A stretch of DNA of 64,000 nucleotides from VGNY01 sp964549635 (lineage in GTDB: Bacteria; Chloroflexota; Dehalococcoidia; GIF9; UBA5629), in assembly GCA_964549635.1 (NCBI GenBank), contig CAZJVJ010000001.1, positions 124,001-188,000 on the forward strand, read 5' to 3'. Position 1 is the stretch's first letter; every line of letters begins with the position of its first letter. This document shows, one piece after another, positions 52,251 to 62,500 of the stretch. The notes under the pieces were generated by a model that worked only from the letters and a program-made list of their open reading frames with translations, had not been told where the DNA came from and searched no databases. Position numbers and translations under genes: made by a program.

Positions 52251-52544
52251 CTAGGGACCGTCCAGGATTTCCATCTCCTGCTCAACGATCTCCAGCTCTG
52301 GATAGTTACTGGTGATAAAGCCGAGCACCCTGGATAAAATTTCATCCACGTGCTGGTTCTGATTGCTGACGCAAGCTATGCCCAAGCTCACCATCTGCCA
52401 CAGGTCCTGGTCATCCACCTCAGCTATAGAAATATTATACTGGTTTCGGAGCCTCGATATTATAGACTTGACGATTCGACGCTTGTCTTTGAGCGACCTA
52501 CTCTCCAAAAGGTGAATCTTTACCTTACAGATACCAGCATTCAT
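52251..52544 (-). CDS. DUF503 (YlxP-like) protein
   Basis: This is a 97-aa protein. The family features are the start (MNAGICKVKIHLLESRSLKD KRRIVKS) and the AEVDDQDLWQMVSLGIACVS pattern. DUF503 proteins are often near RbfA or translation genes; function is unknown. The ATG at 52544 gives the family-typical start; a longer frame begins at 52580. Confidence 0.88.
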   Translation of the reverse strand: MNAGICKVKIHLLESRSLKDKRRIVKSIISRLRNQYNISIAEVDDQDLWQMVSLGIACVSNQNQHVDEILSRVLGFITSNYPELEIVEQEMEILDGP

Positions 52545-52625
52545 TTGCAAGAATGACCTATAAGCACAAAAAGTTTTCAAGAGTAATCCCTCTCAGCGGG
52601 GAGAATACTGAGAGGAAGTCCAAAT

Positions 52626-52919
52626 CTAATGATTTTTCTTTATTTCTGCATAGCAGGAACTGCAATAAACCGAGCGGTCTTCCCTGGGCACAAAGGGTAA
52701 CTCAAAATCAGCGCCGCACTTAGCACATGTTGCAGAATACATCTCACGTGATTGACTGCGGCCCCGAGAGCGACTCTGACGCCTGGAAGCCCGGCAGTCT
52801 GGACATCGGCCCGGTTCGTTTTGTAGCCCACGCGACTTATAGAATTCCTGCTCACCTGCAGTAAAGACAAAGCTGCTGCCACAGTCCCTGCAGGTTAAGG
52901 TCTTGTCCGCTAGAGCCAT
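52626..52919 (-). CDS. Double zinc-ribbon protein (zf-trcl-like)
   Basis: This is a 97-aa protein with two zinc ribbons, CRDCGSSFVFTAGEQ...GRCPDC and CAKCGADFELPFVP...YCSSC, linked by an Arg/Ser-rich segment (SRRQSRSRGRSQSRE) that could bind nucleic acid. The first ribbon has the EFYKSRGLxxEPxRC layout of the zf-trcl family. Role unknown. Confidence 0.85.
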   Translation of the reverse strand: MALADKTLTCRDCGSSFVFTAGEQEFYKSRGLQNEPGRCPDCRASRRQSRSRGRSQSREMYSATCAKCGADFELPFVPREDRSVYCSSCYAEIKKNH

Positions 52920-53276
52920 TCGCGCCTCCTTACTTGACTTGATCTACTTATGCCCTGTTTCTGTTGCGCTTCTCTGCGGCTCAAGACCTCTAATACAGAC
53001 TGCTGAGCAAAATATTCCCAGCAAATCAGTCTCCCCGTATAAGAGGACGCCGAACTAGGAAACAGCACCAGCCAGGTTTGCATACGTTAGCTAGTGTAGT
53101 TTATAATTGTCTCGCCGTCAAGTTTTTATGAAATCACCCACTCTTATAAACTCAATTGCGCCGTCTGAGTTTTACTCATGGTGTAGACCGCCTGGGGTTG
53201 ACCAGTTGGCTTTTCCCATCTATAAGATAGGCTAAGCAATACACTCTGAGAGCGAAAAATATCAGGCAACAGCAAT
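52920..53276. other. Intergenic region between divergent genes
   Basis: About 357 bases between the leftward zinc-ribbon gene and the rightward DoxX gene. The right part carries the DoxX promoter (53198-53226). No coding remnant or RNA structure was found in the left part. Confidence 0.4.
53198..53226 (+). promoter_or_regulatory. Promoter of the DoxX/MauE gene
   Basis: TTGACC at 53198-53203 and TATAAG at 53221-53226 are separated by 17 bases. The start codon at 53277 lies 50 bases downstream. The next gene (PKD lipoprotein) is 16 bases after the DoxX gene, so this promoter may serve both. Confidence 0.6.
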
Positions 53277-53819
53277 ATGAAAAACGATGTAAAAACCACA
53301 GTCGGACTAGCAGCCAGCGTTCTGGTAGGGCTGACGTTGCTACTGGCCGGCAGTGGTAAATTATTCGGTTTCGGAGAGATGCCCGGACAGACCATGAAGT
53401 TCATCGGTGCAATCCTGCCCGATGCCTTCCTCACGCCTGGAGTGGCTTACTTTATCGGTGACGTCTTTTTGCCATACATTGTCCCTCTCAGTGAATTAGC
53501 ACTAGGTTTGCTTCTCATACTTCGGGTATGGCCGCGTGTCATGGCAATCCTCTGTCTCCCACTCATTGCCGCATTTATGGCAAATAATTCTTGGCTCATC
53601 AGCCAGGGCAAGACAAAATTCTCTGCATGCGAATGCTTTGGCATATGGGAAAAGCTATTTGGGACATTGACTCCTGTTCAGGCAGTATCCCTTGATATTG
53701 GACTCTTTGTCCTGTGCTTGATTATAATATTCATACAGCCCGGTAATTTTTTATCATCACCACCATGGCTGGAAAGACTAGGCAAAAGAATAGAACGTCG
53801 GGGCAAACAGACGACATAA
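53277..53819 (+). CDS. DoxX/MauE-type membrane protein
   Basis: This is a 180-aa protein with four helices. The start LLLAGSGKLFGFGEMPGQTM and the region PLSELALGLLLILRVWPR are the DoxX/MauE pattern. CECFG near residue 120 is a cysteine pair between helices 3 and 4, as in MauE-like quinone or thiol-linked membrane proteins. It may move electrons for disulphide handling, but this is inference. It is coupled with the lipoprotein gene. Confidence 0.85.
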   Translation: MKNDVKTTVGLAASVLVGLTLLLAGSGKLFGFGEMPGQTMKFIGAILPDAFLTPGVAYFIGDVFLPYIVPLSELALGLLLILRVWPRVMAILCLPLIAAFMANNSWLISQGKTKFSACECFGIWEKLFGTLTPVQAVSLDIGLFVLCLIIIFIQPGNFLSSPPWLERLGKRIERRGKQTT

Positions 53820-53835
53820 GGCGAGGCAAGAAACA

Positions 53836-54528
53836 TTGAAAATATCGCAATTTCATCACCAAATTAAGTGGGCACTTATACCACTCGTGTTGGTGTTGGT
53901 TCTAGGCAGCGCATGCTTAAAACCACCTGCGCCGCCACCAGCGCCCTCAACCCCTTCACCAAACCAGAAACCAATCGTTGAAGCCCTGACAGCGGAGAAA
54001 GAGGTAGCCACTTCATCCGCGTCCCAGGTAACCTGCAAAGCCACCGATGCCGACGGCGACTTACTGAGATATGTGTGGTCGGTCGATGGTGGAAAAATAG
54101 AAGGAGAAGGCAGCAGCATCACCTGGGTAGCTCCGGATACGGCCGGTGAGTATACCATAAAGGTCACTGTAACCGACGGCAAGGGTGGCGAAGCTACCAA
54201 GTCGACCACTATTACAGTGGTAGCCAGGCCCAATAAACCTCCCGTAATCACCAAATTGCTGATAGATGGAAGCCCACCGGGTGACGAGAACCGTGCCAGG
54301 GAATGGACAACGACAACACTTCAGTGTATTGCTGAAGACCCCGATGGTGATAAACTGAGCTATCTGTGGAGGGCTACTGCGGGCAAAATTAGCGGACAGG
54401 GGAGCACCGTAGGCTGGACGTCACCAGGTGTCACTGGCGAGTATACCGTAACCGTCATAGTAACTGATGGCAGGGGCGGTCAGGCACAGGAATCCATAAT
54501 TTTTAAGGTGCTTTGCTGCGGCCGATAA
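53836..54528 (+). CDS. Lipoprotein with two PKD/Ig-like repeats
   Basis: This is a 230-aa lipoprotein with a TTG start. The signal ends in the lipobox LGSAC, followed by a Pro-rich spacer (PPAPPPAPSTPSP). Two Ig-like/PKD repeats follow (about 50-135 and 140-225), each with the D-x-DGDxLxYxW core (ATDADGDLLRYVWSVDGG and AEDPDGDKLSYLWRATAG) and GEYTxxVxVTDGxGG at the end. It is probably a surface-exposed binding or spacer protein. Confidence 0.88.
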   Translation: MKISQFHHQIKWALIPLVLVLVLGSACLKPPAPPPAPSTPSPNQKPIVEALTAEKEVATSSASQVTCKATDADGDLLRYVWSVDGGKIEGEGSSITWVAPDTAGEYTIKVTVTDGKGGEATKSTTITVVARPNKPPVITKLLIDGSPPGDENRAREWTTTTLQCIAEDPDGDKLSYLWRATAGKISGQGSTVGWTSPGVTGEYTVTVIVTDGRGGQAQESIIFKVLCCGR

Positions 54529-54555
54529 AATTTAATACCATCCCCGTATAGCAGG

Positions 54556-55278
54556 TCACAAGGGGACAAGCTTCACATTGCCCCAGATACCCATCTTGTC
54601 ACCCTTGATTACAACTATACCCGTCAGCCCGTCTATCACTTTAGCCTGCTCGATTGCCGCATCGATGTCATCGGCACTGCTGACCATGTTGCCAATGGCC
54701 GTAGCCGCAGCATCAGCTAATGCAGTCCAGCGGGCAATAATAATGACAGCATCAGCAGCCCCATAGCTGAGAGAATGCCCGACGGTCCCCGAAGAAGTGC
54801 ATACACCAAGCGGTGTGTCCTCAGGGCTTATCTCCAGGGCTATTCTACCGGTAAGAGGGGACTCACCAGCATAGACACCGACCAGCCTGGGTTTTAAAAG
54901 CTTAACAAATATGTCGCCGCCGTTTTCCACTATCACCTCAGGCGTGTAGCCAAGCAAATCCCTGCCCACAGCCTCAGCTATAGCCCCAGCTACAGCCGCC
55001 ATTGGACCGACACCCACCTTCTGAGCAGCTTGCGCCATGTCCCTGGCAACTGCCGGGGCATCGTCACCAACAGGACAGGGCTTTAGGCTAAATAAGAAAA
55101 GCGGGTGGCTCTTTATATACTCCTCAAGCGGTGTACGGTGCTTTATAACCGACTTCAGAGCTTCAGCTTCAAGATTGCTCGCCGCCCGAATGTAAAGGTC
55201 GGTCTCCTTAACGGTAACAGTGAACGAAACCAGACCTTCATCCTTGACCCAGCGGCGATAGGTCCTTGGCTGGTACAC
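54556..55278 (-). CDS. UPF0280 (COG2122, ApbE-like) protein
   Basis: This is a 240-aa protein. It shows YRRWVKDEGLVSFTVTVKETDLYI, KPCPVGDDAPAVARDMAQAA, AAVAGAIAEAVGRDLL, PEVIVENGGDIFVKL, and VCTSSGTVGHSLSYGAADAV, which resembles ApbE/flavin-binding folds. I place the start at GTG 55278, whose first base is the last of the ferredoxin TAG (TAGTG), with GGAG 11 bases upstream. In methanogens the COG2122 protein is linked with COG1900 and a NIL ferredoxin in homocysteine formation; all three are together here. Confidence 0.85.
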   Translation of the reverse strand: MYQPRTYRRWVKDEGLVSFTVTVKETDLYIRAASNLEAEALKSVIKHRTPLEEYIKSHPLFLFSLKPCPVGDDAPAVARDMAQAAQKVGVGPMAAVAGAIAEAVGRDLLGYTPEVIVENGGDIFVKLLKPRLVGVYAGESPLTGRIALEISPEDTPLGVCTSSGTVGHSLSYGAADAVIIIARWTALADAAATAIGNMVSSADDIDAAIEQAKVIDGLTGIVVIKGDKMGIWGNVKLVPL

Positions 55279-55691
55279 TAGAAATACAGCTCCATTGCCC
55301 GTGGTGGACAGGCTTTGATGCATAGCTCGCAGACGACGCACTTGGAATGGTCAAAAATCACCTTTCGGGTTCTCGGCTCCAACTTGAAAGCCCCGGTGGG
55401 GCAGAGAGTAATACAGGCACCACAATGCGTGCACCTAGCCTCATTACGGACTACATCTTGGCTCAACGATTGAATTCGCACCCCGGCTTCAGTTAGATAT
55501 TTTACCCCCTCATCGTAATTCCTCTGCTCCCCGGTTAACTCCATGACAAGAAGCCCTTCCTCACCGGGAGTAACAAAAGCCTTGATAATATTAAATTCCA
55601 GATCAAAATTCTTCGCCAGTTTGTAGACTATAGGCTGGTTAGTTATGCGCTTGGGAAAATGCAACACAATCCTTCTAGACACTGTAGCCAT
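55278..55691 (-). CDS. NIL-domain 4Fe-4S ferredoxin
   Basis: This is a 137-aa protein. A NIL domain at residues 1-75 (ligand-binding regulatory fold) is followed by two 4Fe-4S sites CTHCGACITLCPTGAF and CVVCELCIKACPPRAM. The fusion matches the methanogen partner of COG1900 in homocysteine synthesis from aspartate semialdehyde and sulfide; it would supply electrons for the thiol step. It is the third gene of the hisS-thi4-COG1900-NIL-UPF0280 run. Confidence 0.9.
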   Translation of the reverse strand: MATVSRRIVLHFPKRITNQPIVYKLAKNFDLEFNIIKAFVTPGEEGLLVMELTGEQRNYDEGVKYLTEAGVRIQSLSQDVVRNEARCTHCGACITLCPTGAFKLEPRTRKVIFDHSKCVVCELCIKACPPRAMELYF

Positions 55692-55705
55692 TTTTCCCTC
55701 CTTGA

Positions 55706-56911
55706 TTACAATATCGGCCTCTCCTCAAGCGCCTTAAATCTGACCCCAGACTCCACACCGGGCAGAGGCGCCGCCGGTTCAGTGAGCAGAAACTCGCCCC
55801 TCTTTATCCACTCCTTCAAGATGTTTGCAATTTCCACGGCGCCAGGATAACTTGACAATGAAGCCGTAGGCACCTCTCTGCCCAGAATTTGTATCGTCCC
55901 GCTTTTTAGTTCTGCATAGCTGACCTCCGCCAGAACATCTGGCTTTCTCTGGGGATACGCCTCAGAATAGTCAACTACAGGCGCAAAGATGTCGCTATCC
56001 GTCACCAGAGTATAGCGGAGTACCTCTTCAGATATAATAGGTATGGGGACGCCGAGGCCTACCGTAATAGTGCAGCCATAGCCCAAAAAACTGGTGCCAA
56101 CCAGCCATTTTGGCTTCATCTGCTTAAGGTCACCTATAACAGCCAGTGTCCCTGCCGCTCTCTTTGGCACCCCATTATCCCCCCGTAGTACATTAGGATT
56201 ATGTTGAGTACCATGCCAGACAACATAGCCAACGCCACCTCCGAGAAATATCCTCGTGCCTATACCAATGGTCTTATAATAAGGGTCATTAAGCAGTGGT
56301 GATAGCTGACCGGCAGAGCAGTAGTTGGCATTGCCCAGATTCGGCTTCAGTACACCCATATAGGTATAAAGTGTGCGGTCGGACAGATTTACCGCCACAT
56401 TGTAATTCTGATAAGCATTTCTAATATTGAACAAGACCGCCTCATTAATATCCTTGATGTTGATCAATGTCTCAAGCTTTTTCCTGGGATAACAATCAGT
56501 GCCATAAGCGGTAGCCACCAGCCTTATGTCCTTCCCTGCCACCATCTCTTCAATAACATGACCTCCACCATACCTGAACTCGCCGGGGTAAATTCTATTC
56601 TTTGGGTCATCCTCGGGCAAAGCTGTTGCCCCAAGAAAAATATCAACGGCCGCCAGTCCAGTATATGCTGGAACATCATTGAGATAGACCTTGCCGCCAC
56701 CTAACTTTATCCTTGGCTTGGTATGCCCTAGATTGAAATAGGCACCGGAGGAACACATAGGACCAAAGGTTCCAGTGGTCACTACATCAACTTCCTTAGC
56801 CGCCCGGCTGATTCCCTTTTTCCTAGCAATATCAATTATCTCCTCAGCAGTAACCACCACCACCTGTCCCTTTTTGATTTTTTCGTTTATTTCAGCAATC
56901 GTCTTTGGCAT
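55706..56911 (-). CDS. COG1900/DUF39 homocysteine-biosynthesis protein
   Basis: This is a 401-aa protein starting at ATG 56911 with a GGGGG site; the TTG at 56932 is less likely. It shows KTIAEINEKIKKGQVVVVTAEE, TTGTFGPMCSSGAYFNLGH (with a conserved Cys), and VVDYSEAYPQRKPDVLAEVSYAELKSG near the end. In methanogens this family is needed to convert aspartate semialdehyde and sulfide to homocysteine. Its Cys and its ferredoxin and UPF0280 neighbours fit that pathway. Confidence 0.92.
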   Translation of the reverse strand: MPKTIAEINEKIKKGQVVVVTAEEIIDIARKKGISRAAKEVDVVTTGTFGPMCSSGAYFNLGHTKPRIKLGGGKVYLNDVPAYTGLAAVDIFLGATALPEDDPKNRIYPGEFRYGGGHVIEEMVAGKDIRLVATAYGTDCYPRKKLETLINIKDINEAVLFNIRNAYQNYNVAVNLSDRTLYTYMGVLKPNLGNANYCSAGQLSPLLNDPYYKTIGIGTRIFLGGGVGYVVWHGTQHNPNVLRGDNGVPKRAAGTLAVIGDLKQMKPKWLVGTSFLGYGCTITVGLGVPIPIISEEVLRYTLVTDSDIFAPVVDYSEAYPQRKPDVLAEVSYAELKSGTIQILGREVPTASLSSYPGAVEIANILKEWIKRGEFLLTEPAAPLPGVESGVRFKALEERPIL

Positions 56912-56928
56912 AATTATTTGAACCCCCG

Positions 56929-57696
56929 TCAATTAGTCCGCTTCAGCAAATCCATAGCAATCTCAGCAGCTTTTCTGCCCGAAAGCAGCATGCCACCGAA
57001 TATGGCTCCCATACGGGGAAGACCAAAGACAGCGTTGACTGCCATGCCAGCCACAAGCAACCCAGGACAGACCTGTCCTGTATTCTCCACAATGGTTTTT
57101 TCACCCACCTCAGCCCACATCGATTTCTCACCACGTATCTCCAGATTCAGCCCTGTTTTCCTGGCTACTATGCGGCAGACATCGGCATCATGACCTGTTG
57201 CATCTATAACCAGTTTCGCCCTGACGCCCAGCGGGTCCACATGCAAGTTTGCCAGAGATACCGCGCTCCAGTTCAAGACCAGACCGACTATTCTATCGTT
57301 CTCACGGACCACCACATCCTCAACGCTGAGCAGGTTAAATATCCTGGCGCCAGCTTTTACAGCCTTTGAGCAGATGGTGGATACTGCCTCCACAGCGTCG
57401 GCTACATAATACCCCTTCTGATATTCCTTACAAGAGATACCCAGCTCATCAAGGATTTCCTTCGCTCCGCTCTGGACTACAATGCGGTTAAACATCATGC
57501 CACCACCCCACATGCCGCCACCAACGCTCAATTTCCTTTCGAAGATGGCTACTCTAACACCGTTCCTCGCCAAATAGTAGCCAGCCATCATCCCTGATGG
57601 CCCGGCACCAGCTATAGCCACATCCACCTCCATCATCTCAAGCAAATCTCTCAGGTAACTTTCAGTTATTGCTCTGGAAATAATCACTTCATCCAT
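56929..57696 (-). CDS. thi4: Thi4-type thiazole synthase (sulfide-dependent, archaeal type)
   Basis: This is a 255-aa FAD/NAD-dependent enzyme. It has the dinucleotide motif VAIAGAGPSGMMAGYYLARN, SVGGGMWGGGMMFNRIVV, DATGHDADVC (165-174) and GMAVNAVFGLPRMGAIFGGMLLSG. It makes the thiazole half of thiamine from NAD and glycine. Plant and fungal Thi4 give up a Cys as sulphur source at the position aligned with DATGHD; here that position is Thr, so use of free sulfide is expected. It is next to the COG1900 gene, sharing sulfide chemistry. Confidence 0.9.
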   Translation of the reverse strand: MDEVIISRAITESYLRDLLEMMEVDVAIAGAGPSGMMAGYYLARNGVRVAIFERKLSVGGGMWGGGMMFNRIVVQSGAKEILDELGISCKEYQKGYYVADAVEAVSTICSKAVKAGARIFNLLSVEDVVVRENDRIVGLVLNWSAVSLANLHVDPLGVRAKLVIDATGHDADVCRIVARKTGLNLEIRGEKSMWAEVGEKTIVENTGQVCPGLLVAGMAVNAVFGLPRMGAIFGGMLLSGRKAAEIAMDLLKRTN

Positions 57697-57857
57697 TGCC
57701 TGCCTCCTGCTATTCAGTGCCTGATGCTATTCAGATAATAGTAATCTACTTCCTATTATGGTTGCAATCCATTAAGACCCTCGGTCTCTCATACAACGTA
57801 GCACGACCTTTCAGAGTCGCCCCTAACAGCGTTTTTGGGCGAAGCGGGCTCCTCGCG

Positions 57858-59120
57858 CTAAATGCTGGCGCTCCTCAGTAGTCCTCCCAGCCCCGCTGCT
57901 GAAACCGTTTGTTGCTCGCCTGTCAGCATGTTGCGTAAAGTAACCATCTGTTTCTTCAGTTCCTCGTCACCTATGATTACCACATAATTGCTACCCATGC
58001 TGTCAGCCTGCCTCAGCTGGGCTTTCAGGCTTTTATCCCCGGTAGCGGTCATAGCCGCGATGCCGTCCTTACGCAGCATAGAAGCCAGTTTTACCGCCTC
58101 TAACTTGGCCTCGTTCCCCAGATATGTAAAAAAGACCTTCGCAATCGATAAGTCCGGCACCCGAACCTTTTGCTTTTTCAGGTTCAGCACCACCCGCTCC
58201 ATACCGGCGGCAAAACCGATAGCCGGGGTAGGCTTACCACCCAGCTCCTCAATCAAATTATCATATCGCCCGCCACCGCCGACAGCCCCCTGTGCACCCA
58301 TTCCCAGAGGCTGAATTTCAAACACGGTCCTAGTGTAATAGTCCAGACCGCGCACCAGCCTGTGATTGACCTCAAAGGGAAGCATTAATACATTCAGGTA
58401 ATTCCTGACAGCTTCAAAATGTCTTTGGCATTCCCCGCAAAGATAGTCTGTGCTCCTGGGTGCCCCCCCCGACACCTGATAACAGGAAGGCTTCTTGCAA
58501 TCCAGAAGACGTAAGGGGTTTTTCACAAGCCTCGTCTTACAATCCGGACACAGCCCGTCAACATAAGCAGAGTAGTAATTTTTTAGGCTTTCAACATAGC
58601 CAGCGCGGCACTTTCGGCAACCGATACTGTTCACGTAGAGAAAAAGCTGCTCCAGGCCCACCGTCCTAAAAAACTGCCATGCCATCTCAATCACCTCAGC
58701 GTCCAGCATCGGGTCAGCATCCCCGATAGCCTCAAAGCCGAACTGATAATGTTGCCGGTACCGCCCTGCCTGAGGACGTTCGTACCTGAAGATGGCAGCC
58801 AGATAATATAGTTTCACCGGCTGGGGCAGATTTTCCATACCGTGCTCCAGGTAGGCACGGCATACCGGTGCTGTGCCTTCTGGTCTGAGTGCCAGAGCAT
58901 TCCCGCTGCGGTCATTGAAAATGTACATCTCCTTGGTAACTATATCGGTTCCCTGGCCGATACTGCGAGTAAACAGCCCGGCATCCTCGAAAACCGGAGT
59001 ATCAAGCCGCTGGTATCCGTAAAGCTGACACAGGGATACCGCCTTATCCTCAACATACCTCCAGTAGCCCTGTTCCGCAGGCAAGATGTCCACAGTACCT
59101 CTGGGCGCCTTATACAACAA
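57858..59120 (-). CDS. hisS: Histidyl-tRNA synthetase
   Basis: This is a 420-aa class II synthetase. It has RGTVDILPAEQGYW, the motif 2 region FRYERPQAGRYRQHYQFGFEAIG, RGLDYYTRTVFEI and motif 3 GFAAGMERVVL. A C-terminal anticodon-binding domain ends the protein. An inserted zinc-type CRKC...CPDC and CGEC pattern lies in the middle (residues about 170-225), a feature of some bacterial HisRS. TTG start with GGAGGAG upstream. It is followed by thi4 and the sulfur cluster with a 161-base gap. Confidence 0.95.
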   Translation of the reverse strand: MLYKAPRGTVDILPAEQGYWRYVEDKAVSLCQLYGYQRLDTPVFEDAGLFTRSIGQGTDIVTKEMYIFNDRSGNALALRPEGTAPVCRAYLEHGMENLPQPVKLYYLAAIFRYERPQAGRYRQHYQFGFEAIGDADPMLDAEVIEMAWQFFRTVGLEQLFLYVNSIGCRKCRAGYVESLKNYYSAYVDGLCPDCKTRLVKNPLRLLDCKKPSCYQVSGGAPRSTDYLCGECQRHFEAVRNYLNVLMLPFEVNHRLVRGLDYYTRTVFEIQPLGMGAQGAVGGGGRYDNLIEELGGKPTPAIGFAAGMERVVLNLKKQKVRVPDLSIAKVFFTYLGNEAKLEAVKLASMLRKDGIAAMTATGDKSLKAQLRQADSMGSNYVVIIGDEELKKQMVTLRNMLTGEQQTVSAAGLGGLLRSASI

Positions 59121-59573
59121 AAGCTTCTCCTCCTTCAGAAACTACATTATAACAGATGGCCCCACCAAAGGCATTTCGTCTGGCACTCCCTGCAGACCGC
59201 TGTCTATCGAGCCACCTGTATCACGCCGTTTCACTGGGCCTCTCAAGATCGAATGCCGATGTGTAGTAAACAAATGCAGTGCAACCTCTCACGCTCGCCC
59301 AATATGGAGACAGCGCAACCAAAGCCTTGTACCATCGGCCTTAACCGGGCACTTGCATATGTGGTCTGCAAACTTGCCCCACCAATCCGCTGCCACCATA
59401 GCAAGGCTATATTGCCAGCGCAGGGGTCACGGCTGCAATCAGTACTGCCCACCACCATTTCTGCGAGCAAGCCCTTCCTATAACACCCACAATCCTATTG
59501 ACACAACATCGTATAGCAGTTATCATACCTGCACAATGTTTTCAACCTGCCGGCTGGAGGTTCTGAAAAAACA
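59121..59573. other. Intergenic region upstream of the surface protein and hisS
   Basis: About 453 bases between divergent genes. The hisS -10 box (TATAAT on the minus strand, 59151-59146) is at the left end, and the surface protein has a GGAGG site at 59556-59560. The middle has open frames on both strands but none has family resemblance, start signal or codon pattern that I can support. No RNase P, SRP or 6S RNA core motif was found. Confidence 0.45.
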
Positions 59574-62500
59574 TTGAGGGCTAGACAAATATTTGCCTAT
59601 TGTGGCAACGCAGCAAAGCTGAGGGGACTGGTCTTTGTCCTGTTGCTGCTTACACTTCTGTGTCCCACTCTGGTGGCTCCACAACCCATGAAGGCGACAC
59701 TGCTTAACCCTCCGGTAAGCTGGGCTAATTTCACTTTTTATCCAGTCACCTTCAATGGCGCTGTGGTACATGACTACGAAAGTTCTGCTGACCCATCGCG
59801 TGGCTCCGGCGCAGTTCAGCCGGAAGAAGTTGATATCTCCTCCTGTTCCCCGAACGGCTATTTACCAGGCAATCAGCCCAGCTTTTTGTATGCCTATTAT
59901 AATGCCGGCACGCCTTTAACATCAGCAGATGACCATATAGCCTTCCGCATGCGGCTGAATGGTAACCCTCTGGAGACCAGTCAGATAGGACTTCGGTCTG
60001 GGCACTGGTATATTCTTATTGATATCGATAATGACGGCTACAAGGAGTTCGCCATAGATATTGATGGCACGGTTGGTTCTAACAGGGCTGACAGGATTTA
60101 CCTGCTCTATAATGACCTACCGACCAACAACGTCACACCGCGCCCCGGGGCACAAAGGTCGGCGAGCGATGTCCTCGGTGGAGATGAAATCGGCGTGTGG
60201 TATGCTGCCGGTCCGGCAGCCATCGGATATGCGCAGACTTACAACCATTTGCGGGTGGTGACAGCGACCCCAACCTGCTATGGTGGCAACGAATACTGGC
60301 TGGATGTGCAGTTGCCCATCTCTGCATTCAAAGTGGGTAATCAGCAGAAACTGGACAACACCACGCCAGCCCGTTTTCTAATCTCTACCTCAGCCTCCGC
60401 AGTGGACCCACTCCAGAAGGACTGGATGCTGAAAGTATATACTGACCCAATCTTCAGCGACCCCTGGCTGCCATCTGTGTATGCTTCCAAAGTGGACTCT
60501 CTATATGAGGACAACGATAGCAATGGTACAGCCAGCCCTGGTGACGTACTGCAATATACTATAACCATCTCCAACAGCGGTCCTCTGGACATGCTGAACG
60601 TTGTCTTCTACGATGGCATCAGCGACCCCAACCTGTCATTAGTCGACTACAGCGTGGTCACGACTGGGACAATAGTGAAACAGAGTGGCAATGAGGTCGA
60701 AGTCCGTTTCACCTCAATCCCTCCGGGAGGGTCGGTGACCATCAGGTTCAGGGTGACCATACTGTTTCCACAGGTGCCGGGGGTGAATGTGGTTTCCAAT
60801 CAGGGGCGGGTGTCCGGCTCCAATTTCACCACTGTGCTCACAGACGATCCCGATACCCTGGCACCTTATGACCCCACTAGGACGCCGATCACTGTCCCGC
60901 CGAGGCTGATGATCACCAAAGAAGGTCCCGATCAGGTCAACCCGGGTGCGAACATAACGTTCACCGGCACACTGACAAACTACGGGACAGAGCCCGCTTA
61001 CAATGTGGTCCTCGTAGACTATCTGCCCGTCGGTTTGACCTTCGTCAGCTCAAGCCATACGGCGTCCTATGACCCGGTTAATAACACGGTCACTTGGCAA
61101 CTGGGGACTGTTGGGCCAGGGACGGCCATACCGGGCTGGGTGACGATGCAGGTGGACGCTTCACTGTCCGACAATACCACGCTGACTAACCTTTTCCAAG
61201 TCACTTGGGAGGACGGCAGCGGCAGAACGTATGGACCGGCTACCGCCAGCGAGAATGTTACCGTCCGCACCATTCCACTTTTGTCTATCACCAAGAATGG
61301 GCCGGCAACTGCCAGCCCGGGCGGTCTAATCACCTACACTGGCACGCTGACAAACTACGGGACAGAGCCCGCTTATAATGTGGTGCTCGTGGACCATCTG
61401 CCCGACGGTTTGACCTTCGTCAGCTCCAGCCATATGGCGTCCTATGACCCGGTTAATAACACGGTCACTTGGCAACTGGGGACTGTTGGGCCAGGGACGG
61501 CAATACCGGGCTGGGTGGTGGTAAAAGTGGATGAGAGCGTGCCAAATGGTACCATGCTGACCAATAGATTTTCCGTCACATGGGAGGACAATAGCGGCAG
61601 TTCCTATGGTCCTGCAGAGGCTACGGCTAACACTACCATCTATACCGTTCCCCTGCTTACCATCACCAAAGAGGGGCCGACGCAGGCGACCGTCGGTTCA
61701 CATATAACCTTTACCGGTACCCTGAAAAACGTGGGCGGCTCGCCTGCTTACAATGTGATCCTCGTGGACCATCTGCCGGCAGGATTGACCTTTGTCAGCT
61801 CAAGCCATGCGGCGGTCTACGACCCGATAGAGCGCACCATTACCTGGAACCTGGGTACCGTTGGTGCCGGGGTGGCGATACCCGGGTGGGTGACCGTACA
61901 CGTTGACTGGTCTGTTCCCGATGGTACACTTCTACCTAACCTGTTTGAGGTTGTCTGGAAGGATGGAGAGGGCACAGACTACGGCCCGGCTAGGGCAACA
62001 GCGAATGTCATCGCCCGTACCAGCCCGCTGCTTACGGTATCGAAGTCAGGTCCTGCGGTTGGTAGCCCCGGGGGACTGCTGACATTTATTTTGAATATAA
62101 CTAATTCCGGCGGTCTTGATGCTTACAATGTTACGCTGGTGGACGTCCTGCCGGACAAATACACCTATGCCAGCAGCAGCCCGGCGGGCACTGTAAGCGA
62201 TGGCTCCGTAATCTGGAATCTGGGTACGCTGACAGCAGGTAGCACGGCGTCGGTTTCGCTGACCGTGAAGGTTAACGATGACGTGGGCAACGGCACCACG
62301 CTGCTTAACACAGCACTGGTCACATGGCAGGATGGCCAGGGCAACAGTTTAGGCCCGGCGACCGATGTATCGTCCACCACTATATATACAAACCCGGTAC
62401 TGGAGGTGACCAAAAGAGGGCCCAATCTTGTGGCTCCCGGGGATAGTTCCACCTATACCATAACCGTAACCAATCTATCCGGAGCGCCTGCGGACAACGT

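Noticed and set aside
57697..57857. TPP riboswitch before thi4
   Set aside because: The conserved CTGAGA and ACCTGATCTGG-type boxes of the thi element are not present in the gap on the minus strand.
59086..59577. Long open frames in the hisS/surface-protein gap, both strands
   Set aside because: Residue composition is random-like (many Ser, Arg, His, Cys), no ribosome binding site fits and no motif is recognisable.
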